Shown here: one piece after another, positions 27,946 through 35,384 of the stretch
Numbering within the stretch: the stretch's first letter is position 1
Layout: every line of letters begins with the position of its first letter
Origin: JBCCCJ01 sp039029315
Lineage (GTDB): Bacteria; Bacteroidota; Bacteroidia; J057
NCBI GenBank assembly: GCA_039029315.1
Contig: JBCCGK010000020.1
Coordinates: forward strand, 69,200-133,199
Length of the DNA stretch: 64,000 nucleotides
Reading direction: 5' to 3'
Made by a program: the position numbers and the translations under genes
Notes under the pieces: generated by a model
The model's database searches: none
What the model saw: only the letters and a program-made list of their open reading frames with translations
Told to the model about the DNA's origin: nothing

Positions 27946-29850
27946 ATGAATCTGCAATACTACGTTAGAAAAGCGCGCTATGAAGACGAAAGCGATGTAA
28001 AAACCTTTAAGGATTTTTTTTTGAAGGAAGCAGAACGATATGAAGACACTTACTACACCAATCATATCAACTGGCTTGAGAATAAAGCCTTTCCTGAAAT
28101 CAAAAAAGGAATAAGTCGATTTGCATTTGGGGCCTTTTATTCAACTCCTTTTGATCACAAACCAGTTTTGCTTGGAGGGATCATCATCAAGAAACCAGCC
28201 CATACGGAAGATCCGTTGATTGAATTGAAAACCATCACAGTCGCTGATGACAAAATCTGGAAACGAGTACTTCGGCAGGGAAGAGGTTCCATTTCAGAGT
28301 CTGATTTACAGGGAGAGATAGAAGAAGAACAAAAGAACATCAGAATACTACTTCTCAAGTTAGTAGAAAGATATGCAAGTAAAAGGGGGATCCAAAAATT
28401 GGAAGTAGAGGTGCCTGAGGGGAATCATATGCTGTTGCAGGTTTTACTTAGAAATCATTTTAGATTCATTGATAGTCAGGAATCGAGGTATATGAAGGGA
28501 TCAGTAATATATTCTTTTGAAAAGGAATTGCATCTTAGATACTGCCAGGATCCTTTTGACTTCGTAAAAATGTCAGTATGGTTTATGGAAAGGCAATTGG
28601 GATTTGTGAAGGTCGATTCCCTGAATACTTCAGAGGTGAGGCTGGAAAAAAGGACCTTTTTATGGGATCCGATGAACAAAAATGAGGTAGATGATCAAAT
28701 AGAAAAAGAAAATATTCATGCCATCTCCTGCATCTGCTATATATTTCCATCAGAACTATCAGAGAGTGATGAAGAAAAAATTCTTCAGTCCCTTGAGGAT
28801 GAGTCCTTCCACTTGACCTACTTTTTTTCTTTTCACGAGAATCTGTTTTTACAAAAAATTTCTCAGGAAAAAGGAATCAAATGCTATTTCTATAATGACA
28901 TCAAGGAGCTTTTATTTCCGAAAGAAGATCCTGATGCAGATATTCCCTTAATAGGGTTTCCATTTGACAAAAAAGATATCCGGGGTCTGTTGATTGTAGA
29001 GGACAAGCGTTTTTCCAAAAGAATTCAAGCAGTCTCATCAAAATTTAAGTATTTGTTGTTAAATGGGATTGGCAAATTTTTAGACCCACAGACATATTCA
29101 TCGGGAGAGGAATTGTTTGTTGCTTTTTACTCTCCTCACTCTGATCAACACGGGATAAAAGGCGAAGTATGGGGGGTGTCAAAGATCATCGGGTTTCAGG
29201 AAATGGATTATATGAGTTGTGTGGAGGAGTTCAAGAATTTGAGCGCACCCTCTCCCATTTTCCTGTTTGAAGAAGAAGAATTCAAGGAAAGATTTATGGG
29301 TCGATGGGGAGGTTCAACCAGCAAAGAAATCATTGTTCTGTCCCTCGAACCTGCAAAACTCCTAAGCTCTCCCCTAAAACTTGGAGATTTTGTATCGGAT
29401 AACGTCCTAAAAATCACAGATTCCGACTGGAAAAATGGTGGCTTGATGAAAATGTATTTAGACCAAAAAACAGTCACATCTTTGAGGGAATTTCCTTTTG
29501 GCAAACTCTCTGACTCACATGATTCTGACGATCCAGAAGATATGGTCAATGATATCAATATCATTTTGCAGCATATAGAACAAGGAAAGACAGAAGGAGA
29601 TACTGTTCAAAATTATGTATACCGAATTAAAGCCCTGGTCGAAAGAAACGAAATAAGAGTTGCGTTTTTCCTGGCCAAAAAGATCTTTAAAATCTTGAAT
29701 AAAGATTCCTACAACAAAGTCATTGTTCTTGAAAATCAGTGGAACTCGACCGAGGAGGAATTGGATTTAAGCCTCATTACGCACAAGGAGGGGATGTTGC
29801 AAAAGAGTAAAACAATCCGTGGTTTTTTACATCTTATTGATAAGATTTGA
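27946..29850 (+). CDS. Unknown protein with N-terminal GNAT-like domain
   Basis: A 634-residue cytoplasmic protein that I do not recognise as a whole. Residues ~20-185 share a domain with the neighbour at 30066: HINWLENKAFPEIKKG, FAFGAFYS, LLGGIIIKK, ELKTITV and KLEVEVPEGNHMLLQ, with a beta-alpha pattern like a GNAT acetyltransferase. The middle (about 200-440) is helical and charged. Around residue 370-480, SGEELFVAFYSPHSD and GEVWGVSKIIGF weakly resemble a PUA/ASCH-like RNA-binding fold. The start ATG follows a 113-base spacer after a palindromic element. AT-rich codon use compared with flanking genes suggests an acquired island. Confidence 0.5.
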   Translation: MNLQYYVRKARYEDESDVKTFKDFFLKEAERYEDTYYTNHINWLENKAFPEIKKGISRFAFGAFYSTPFDHKPVLLGGIIIKKPAHTEDPLIELKTITVADDKIWKRVLRQGRGSISESDLQGEIEEEQKNIRILLLKLVERYASKRGIQKLEVEVPEGNHMLLQVLLRNHFRFIDSQESRYMKGSVIYSFEKELHLRYCQDPFDFVKMSVWFMERQLGFVKVDSLNTSEVRLEKRTFLWDPMNKNEVDDQIEKENIHAISCICYIFPSELSESDEEKILQSLEDESFHLTYFFSFHENLFLQKISQEKGIKCYFYNDIKELLFPKEDPDADIPLIGFPFDKKDIRGLLIVEDKRFSKRIQAVSSKFKYLLLNGIGKFLDPQTYSSGEELFVAFYSPHSDQHGIKGEVWGVSKIIGFQEMDYMSCVEEFKNLSAPSPIFLFEEEEFKERFMGRWGGSTSKEIIVLSLEPAKLLSSPLKLGDFVSDNVLKITDSDWKNGGLMKMYLDQKTVTSLREFPFGKLSDSHDSDDPEDMVNDINIILQHIEQGKTEGDTVQNYVYRIKALVERNEIRVAFFLAKKIFKILNKDSYNKVIVLENQWNSTEEELDLSLITHKEGMLQKSKTIRGFLHLIDKI

Positions 29851-30065
29851 CACAATAAAAAAGAGGAATTGACAGTTACAACTTTTCAATCTTGATTTAT
29901 GTCAATATATTAGGATATTATTCGTCTACATACAACGAGGACTGGATTTGAACGTAGAAATACCTTACCTTCGCAAGCCTTAGTTATATTTATTTTAACG
30001 CGAAGTAACTCCCATACCACACTACTAACATTAGGAAAGGATCCTGATTTTAATCATTGAAAATC

Positions 30066-30656
30066 ATGAGTAATAAATATAGCGTCCACCAGTTAGGCAC
30101 CCAAGCCGAAACCTATATCCGCAAAATTCAAGAAGCCAATAACAACTATCAAAAATACTATGGCCAACAACATATAACTTGGCTAGAGAAAGCAATCCCT
30201 GATGTGAATAATGGCTTAAGAATTGCTTTTGGGGCATTTGTGAATGATCGACTCTCTTATCAGTACAGTGCATTACATTCTTTGGAAATTGTTGGTTCAG
30301 TGATCACCAATCGCGTTCCCAATCCTGAACAGACTGTGGAACTAAAAAGCTTTATGGTTAACAAAAAAGCCATCAAATCCATTGGACATGCCCTTTATCC
30401 AGAATTAGATGGAGAAGAAATGAAATCTTTTGTGAAAGGAGAACGATTTCAAATCAGAAAAGAAATATTTAGAGAGGTCGAGAAATACTGCAAGAAAAAT
30501 AAATTGAAGCTGATTGAAGTAGAAGTTCCCAAGAAAAACAAAAAACTCATTGCGGATATGGAAGATCTGGGATTTGAAATAGAAGAGGAATTGATCTATC
30601 CTCATTATAGTCCCCAAGCGCCCATGCAGAAATTCCAAAAAGCCATAGGATGGTGA
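30066..30656 (+). CDS. Small protein homologous to the N-terminal domain of its neighbour (GNAT-like)
   Basis: A 196-residue protein aligned with residues ~20-190 of the protein at 27946: HITWLEKAIPDVNNGL, IAFGAFVND, EIVGSVITN, VELKSFMVNKK and KLIEVEVPKKNKKLI match in order. The strand-helix pattern and the terminal EVEVP...GFEIEEE resemble the acetyl-CoA side of a GNAT fold, but no clear RxxGxG loop is visible, so activity is doubtful. The ATG at 30066 is used; a TTG lies three codons upstream. It converges with the PurA-like gene 61 bases away. Confidence 0.55.
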   Translation: MSNKYSVHQLGTQAETYIRKIQEANNNYQKYYGQQHITWLEKAIPDVNNGLRIAFGAFVNDRLSYQYSALHSLEIVGSVITNRVPNPEQTVELKSFMVNKKAIKSIGHALYPELDGEEMKSFVKGERFQIRKEIFREVEKYCKKNKLKLIEVEVPKKNKKLIADMEDLGFEIEEELIYPHYSPQAPMQKFQKAIGW

Positions 30657-30717
30657 ATCCTTATCCCCCCCAAAAACATCTGTCCCTCAGATTCAAATAA
30701 GAAGTTGATTCTTCCTC

Positions 30718-31761
30718 TTACCTCAAATCTCTTACATCCTCCACAGAGCCTCCATGACTTTCGATGGAGACTGGTAATTTGAATACTTTTTCGACTTCCT
30801 TGACAAATTCATGAATGGATTCAGCCCTGTAATGATCCCGGATCATCGGATACTTTAGAAGTTCACTCAGTTTATCCAGGCCAGTAATCGCAATATAATC
30901 GGGAGAGTTGGCCCGGATGGCTTTATTGATAATTGTCCGATCAAACATGCCTACCCGGCGCAGCTGATTGCCTCCATTGTAGGACCCTCCCCCAAACTCT
31001 TCAAGAACATCTTTATTCTCCTTCACAAAAGCAATATCCAACTCATGAGGCAAAGATCCATCTCCCAACTGATTTCTGGTAGGAAAACACTTAATGACAA
31101 GGACCGTTGTGTCAACGAATCTTGATCCAAGTCCTACCTGAGACATCAGACCATTGACGGTATTGTCTCTGCTGGACACATAAGGATACTCCCCGTGGTA
31201 ATTGGAAAGCCCAAATCCCTGACAGCCTTCTACCAGAATTTTTTTTCCCAGATGATACTGATTTGCCAGAAATTGTTGTGTATCCGCAACTTCAAACTGA
31301 AATCCATTGCCAAACAATTGTGCCATCTCCCCATCTTTTACCAAATCAAGTCTACGTGCAGCTCGAGCAGCAGAGGCAGCCCCTGTCCCCGTAAAGGTAG
31401 ATCCACCCACCTCATAAAATTCATCTTGCTTCTGAGCAGATATATGCTTCTGCCCAATAATACCTGCTTTGGGATCGATGAGAATTTTTCCTTTGAATTG
31501 AATGGTTTGAAGTTCTTTCCTCAATTGTTCAGGATAAATCAGAACACCGGGAGGAAAAACGATGACAGACTGACCAAGAGCCGAAGCTGCTGGAATCATC
31601 CGAAAGGTATATGGAGTATTTTGGAAGTGGTAACTATGAGCAGAATTAGGTCCCCCAGTCTTTACCAAAATATCGACATTATCCCATCGTGAAATAGCTG
31701 TAGAAATCAATCCTTTTCCTTCTCCCCCGTACTGTCCGCCAGCAACGATAGTCAACGACAT
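30718..31761 (-). CDS. Adenylosuccinate synthetase-like protein lacking the catalytic Asp
   Basis: Clear relative of PurA, the GTP-dependent ligase joining IMP and aspartate, but altered. The P-loop reads GGQYGGEGKG, where PurA has GxxWGDEGKG: the general base Asp13 is Gly13. The general-acid His of GHT is kept (His42 in NSAHS). EGCQGFGLSNYHGEYPYVSS matches PurA. The guanine-recognition motif is TGLD (293-296, PurA TKLD). The aspartate-binding loop TTGRxRR is changed to NGGNQLRR. It is 347 residues against about 430, shortened between TGLD and the C-terminus. Substitution of this Asp and short length are features of phage PurZ enzymes, which act on dGMP. Six bases separate it from the Nudix-WGR gene upstream. 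Confidence 0.8.
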   Translation of the reverse strand: MSLTIVAGGQYGGEGKGLISTAISRWDNVDILVKTGGPNSAHSYHFQNTPYTFRMIPAASALGQSVIVFPPGVLIYPEQLRKELQTIQFKGKILIDPKAGIIGQKHISAQKQDEFYEVGGSTFTGTGAASAARAARRLDLVKDGEMAQLFGNGFQFEVADTQQFLANQYHLGKKILVEGCQGFGLSNYHGEYPYVSSRDNTVNGLMSQVGLGSRFVDTTVLVIKCFPTRNQLGDGSLPHELDIAFVKENKDVLEEFGGGSYNGGNQLRRVGMFDRTIINKAIRANSPDYIAITGLDKLSELLKYPMIRDHYRAESIHEFVKEVEKVFKLPVSIESHGGSVEDVRDLR

Positions 31762-31767
31762 AAACTT

Positions 31768-32586
31768 TTAAAACAAGGTCAATTGTCTAGAAGCAGATCT
31801 TTCAATAGGAAAGTCCCTTAATCGGCGAATATAAGGAAAGTTTTCACTTTTTTTAACAATCTTATAACCTTTTCGATGTTTCTCTTGCAATCTTGTATTG
31901 AGAAAATGAATGAGTTTTGATCGGCTATGGAGGTTGATTGTTCGCTTCTGATGGCTGCCATTGTAATACCCCCAATGCAAGCGAAGTTGGAAGACATCCA
32001 TCTTTTTGAAGCTGCACAAAACCTGAATTTTCCAGAAGATCTGACGATTGGTTTTTGGGTCAATATTTGTTAAATGGAGGCAGGCTTCGAAATCAAGAAG
32101 CCTTTCTGACAAACCAGCGTTGGCAGAGTAGGTTGAGGAGAATTCCTGATAGCCTTTTTGGATAAAATCAAAAGAGCCTGTTTGGAGTCTCAGCGGATCG
32201 AGCTGTTTCAGTGGAATCCACTCTGCCCGATTGATTTTCTGGTCCTTCACCTGTTCCAGATCTACTGACAGGGGTTCACAAAAGTAGCAGAGAATGATAG
32301 GTTGTATGTGAAGAGAGTCCGTGGGCTTTCGAATCGCAGTATGAATGTGGGGCAATAGCTTTCCTTGATTAGCAATAACCCCTGTTTCTTCCCTGATTTC
32401 GCGAATTGCAGCATGAATGGGTGCCTCACCAAAGCGCACTTTCCCCCCCGGAAGCTCCCAGTTTCCATGAATCTCTGGAATTTCAGGCTCATTTCGCTGA
32501 ATCAATAACACACTTCCCTGGTGAATCACGCATCCTTGAACGATAAACAACTGCTCTTTGATTTCATTCATAGCTGAATAGCGCAT
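31768..32586 (-). CDS. Nudix hydrolase fused to a WGR domain
   Basis: N-terminal Nudix domain (about 10-150) with an intact Nudix box GKVRFGEAPIHAAIREIREE followed by TG, which binds Mg and cleaves nucleoside diphosphates linked to another moiety. C-terminal WGR domain (about 185-250): LRLHWGYYNGSHQKRTIN ... KHRKGYKIV. WGR domains occur in PARPs and bacterial DNA-related proteins and bind nucleic acid ends. Together the domains suggest a nucleotide-processing enzyme tied to DNA, possibly ADP-ribose related (inference). A later in-frame ATG at 32571 is an alternative start. Transcribed first, just upstream of the PurA-like gene; the two look like a functional pair. Confidence 0.8.
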   Translation of the reverse strand: MRYSAMNEIKEQLFIVQGCVIHQGSVLLIQRNEPEIPEIHGNWELPGGKVRFGEAPIHAAIREIREETGVIANQGKLLPHIHTAIRKPTDSLHIQPIILCYFCEPLSVDLEQVKDQKINRAEWIPLKQLDPLRLQTGSFDFIQKGYQEFSSTYSANAGLSERLLDFEACLHLTNIDPKTNRQIFWKIQVLCSFKKMDVFQLRLHWGYYNGSHQKRTINLHSRSKLIHFLNTRLQEKHRKGYKIVKKSENFPYIRRLRDFPIERSASRQLTLF

Positions 32587-32718
32587 TGATAAGAATCAAT
32601 CTACACAATTGACGAATTCCAGCCTAGTCTTGTTGAAAAAAAAATTGCGTGACAGAAAAAATCAGTCGCTAATATAGATGCTTCTCGGCCAATCCCCTGT
32701 CCAGGCTGAGAGCCTATT

Positions 32719-34326
32719 TTAACTTCCAGATGTCAGAAAAATGGAGGTATTTGCCCGTTTCACTCCTTGCTGGTCCATTGACCAGACCACAATCATATAT
32801 TCCCCTTTGTCATCAGTCGATTCGAATATATGGGAGGCAGATGCTTGTGAAGAAATTCCAGGATGCCAATACAGAATGGGAGAAAAACCAGGACGTCCCT
32901 TTTCCAATTCTGGTGCCCAGACAGTGGCCCGTTTCTGAAATCCCTGGAGTTCGAGATCATTTCCCTTGGCAGGTCTGATAGAAGGATCTTTGGTGTAAAA
33001 AGCCACGACTCCATTTCGACCAATCGTCTTGAATTCCCGCAACAAGGTACTTTGTCGCCGATAGACATCAATGCGATCAACCAGATTAAGATCCATCGCG
33101 ATTAATTCATTGAGGTCCTGAACAATATACCCATTCAAGAACATCAAGGGTGGGTGATCTGCAATCACATTTTTATCCAAAAACAACTTGATGTTGTAGC
33201 CTGCCTTGTTCTTTCGCAGACGGATCAATCCTCCTACTTCCTTGATGAAATCCTCGACAGTATTGAATTGCACATATTCTTTGGGAGAATAGGTCCGATC
33301 AGCTTTTCCGAAGCTCAATCTTTCTTCGTCCTCAGAAGGCAGAGGAGCAACAGGCTCAGCAAACAAATCTGCTATGATTCTTCGCTTTTTGCTGTCTTCC
33401 AGATAGGCAATGACCTGCTGCGGGTAGGGCAGATCCGGCAGGACAAACTCTGGAATCTTGAGAAAATCAGACGCATAGAACATCTCTGGTTCCAATAATT
33501 GGATCTTTCCCATTGGCTCCATTCCCAATAGCTGGGCATACTTGGTTCCAACAAAGGGAGCCAACTCCACCCCGAATGCGCGATCTTCACTGAAAGAGAC
33601 CCAATCGGCTTTTTGTTCTTCAGCCACATAGAATCCCCCCAGATATTGACTGATAGAGCCATTTACCTTGCCAAGATATAGCAATTTGGTTTGATGAACA
33701 TTGCCTGATGGCCGGTTTCCCAATCCTTTGATGGGAACATCAGGAATGATGGATGCGAAAAATTGTCCCAGCTCAAACATGGGCTTTTCAATGACAGTCA
33801 TCGCAAGCTGTTGATTCTGCTGAGGAGAGAGTTCTACCTCAATCTGTTCTCCTGCCTGAAAACGGGTCTTGGATAGGCCAAAATCTATATCCACCGCAGA
33901 GACAGGAGAGCTTGGGATCTCTATTGGCCCGGTAGGCGCATGGGTATCAAAAGCATGATAGACCGGAATGATACAATAGCCCAAATCCTTGATCACAGTC
34001 GATGGCATCCAGATGGTATAGGCTCTAAGAATACACCAGCCACTTTTCTGGCTTAGGGGCAGGGAGAAGCTGCCTGCCGCTACCATGCCATCGCTTCGAA
34101 TCGTCGCACGTTGGAGAATCTCTCCTTCCTCATCCATCAGTTCCAAATTTACCACCTCATGCTTCGAGCCGGTAGGATGATGAATAAAAAAGTCCAAAGA
34201 CTCCCCACTGATGTATAAGGGCTTATTGGGTTGGATGTGAAGGGCTTGTTGTGCAAACACACAAGTCGAAAACAAGAACGCAAGGATCGTCAGGCATCTG
34301 CTGGCACACGTCATGATTAGAAACAT
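32719..34326 (-). CDS. Exported MG2-like protein with TonB-plug-like C-terminus
   Basis: Signal peptide (CLTILAFLFSTCVFAQ), then an MG2/macroglobulin-like strand region (LHIQPNKPLYISGESLDFFI) common in Bacteroidota exported proteins. The C-terminal part (about 370-480) reads like a receptor plug: PPLMFLNGYIVQDLNELIAMD ... VDRIDVYRR ... GRNGVVAFYTKD (conserved pieces of the plug are the lone hydrophobic strands and GxNGVV). Third gene of an operon after a TonB receptor and a DUF4249 lipoprotein, overlapping the latter by a few bases. An ATG at 34314 is an alternative start. Likely periplasmic or surface partner of the receptor. Confidence 0.6.
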   Translation of the reverse strand: MFLIMTCASRCLTILAFLFSTCVFAQQALHIQPNKPLYISGESLDFFIHHPTGSKHEVVNLELMDEEGEILQRATIRSDGMVAAGSFSLPLSQKSGWCILRAYTIWMPSTVIKDLGYCIIPVYHAFDTHAPTGPIEIPSSPVSAVDIDFGLSKTRFQAGEQIEVELSPQQNQQLAMTVIEKPMFELGQFFASIIPDVPIKGLGNRPSGNVHQTKLLYLGKVNGSISQYLGGFYVAEEQKADWVSFSEDRAFGVELAPFVGTKYAQLLGMEPMGKIQLLEPEMFYASDFLKIPEFVLPDLPYPQQVIAYLEDSKKRRIIADLFAEPVAPLPSEDEERLSFGKADRTYSPKEYVQFNTVEDFIKEVGGLIRLRKNKAGYNIKLFLDKNVIADHPPLMFLNGYIVQDLNELIAMDLNLVDRIDVYRRQSTLLREFKTIGRNGVVAFYTKDPSIRPAKGNDLELQGFQKRATVWAPELEKGRPGFSPILYWHPGISSQASASHIFESTDDKGEYMIVVWSMDQQGVKRANTSIFLTSGS

Positions 34327-35384
34327 TCAGGTTTGTTTAAAGAGCTTTTACTTAAACTCAAACAGTTGGAGCAGGACTCATTTTGGGGAGGGGGCCAGCA
34401 TTGGCATTGGCAGGTACGACCAGCAATCTCCCTCACCTCAAGACCGATTGCATGAATTTTGACACTATCACTGGCAATGGCAGAGAAGAGGCCAATGACA
34501 TCATTTTTTGTCGAAACCGTGTTGAAAATATTGCCCTTGATTTTGGCTGGTGGAGATTCAAAAATATCTCCAGTTCGCTCAAATTCATTCTGAATAGAAG
34601 TCCAATAATTAAAGGCATTGGCAGAAATGGATTGCTGAATTGCGGTGAAGCACACCCCCCAGGTAAATTTTGAGTCTACCAGTTTTGACAAAATGGGTTG
34701 ATTGATCAGTTGGCCCTGATTGATGTTTTTGCCATCAATGATCGCAAGATTGTTGAGATCCACCTCATCTCGTATATAGCAATAGGAAGCGGAAATATTA
34801 GAGGCAGAACTCCGTTCTCTGTATTCATAGATAGATTCTGTCCGATATCTCAAATAGGGTCCTTCTTCCAGATCCGGAAGCGTGGCGTCTGCCAGTAACA
34901 CAAATTGATAATTGGTAACAATATTTCCTGACTCACTTTCTGCTGTGAGTTCTCTGACTTCCCAGCTGACCTCATCCAGGGCGACCCTTTCTGGCATGGT
35001 CTCAGTCAGAGAAACATAGGTATTGCCATCCACCTCCACTTGCAAGGTATATTCTTTGCCTGTGGTGCCAATGGGTGTGCTGCCTTGATAGATCCCTGCA
35101 TCTACTTCTTCCAATTCAAGGGTTTGTCCCCCTACTTCCGTGATACTGACTTTGGCACCTGACACAGGTTGTTGAACGCCATCTGGCCCTGCAACAAAGG
35201 CCCCGCTTCGCCGAATGGTTACACTGGGAAGACTTCCCCCGGCATACACAGCACCTTCAATAACAAGGACTTCGCCTACCTCGACTGTATTCAAGTCGAT
35301 GACATCTATGCAGGAATTGGTCGAGAGCAATAAGCACAGCCCGAGACATACAGGAAGGAGAGTGGAAGGAAATGCAAGTTTCAT
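34317..35384 (-). CDS. DUF4249 lipoprotein
   Basis: A 355-residue lipoprotein (lipobox STNSC) of the DUF4249 family. The N-terminal part (VLVIEGAVYAGGSLPSVTI ... SGAKVSITEVGGQ ... GTTGKEYTLQVEV) has the typical beta-sandwich. The Cys-rich C-terminus with CSNC ... NKPECF corresponds to the CxxC ... KPxFW ending usual in the family. Members are encoded with STN-type TonB receptors and act presumably as surface lids or partners. Its start overlaps the receptor's stop by one base (TGATG), and its 3' end overlaps the next gene, indicating translational coupling. Confidence 0.85.
   Translation of the reverse strand: MKLAFPSTLLPVCLGLCLLLSTNSCIDVIDLNTVEVGEVLVIEGAVYAGGSLPSVTIRRSGAFVAGPDGVQQPVSGAKVSITEVGGQTLELEEVDAGIYQGSTPIGTTGKEYTLQVEVDGNTYVSLTETMPERVALDEVSWEVRELTAESESGNIVTNYQFVLLADATLPDLEEGPYLRYRTESIYEYRERSSASNISASYCYIRDEVDLNNLAIIDGKNINQGQLINQPILSKLVDSKFTWGVCFTAIQQSISANAFNYWTSIQNEFERTGDIFESPPAKIKGNIFNTVSTKNDVIGLFSAIASDSVKIHAIGLEVREIAGRTCQCQCWPPPQNESCSNCLSLSKSSLNKPECF

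Noticed and set aside
31195..31692. 165-residue plus-strand frame opposite the PurA-like gene
   Set aside because: Cysteine- and serine-rich shadow frame; the minus strand holds a clear enzyme with family motifs throughout.
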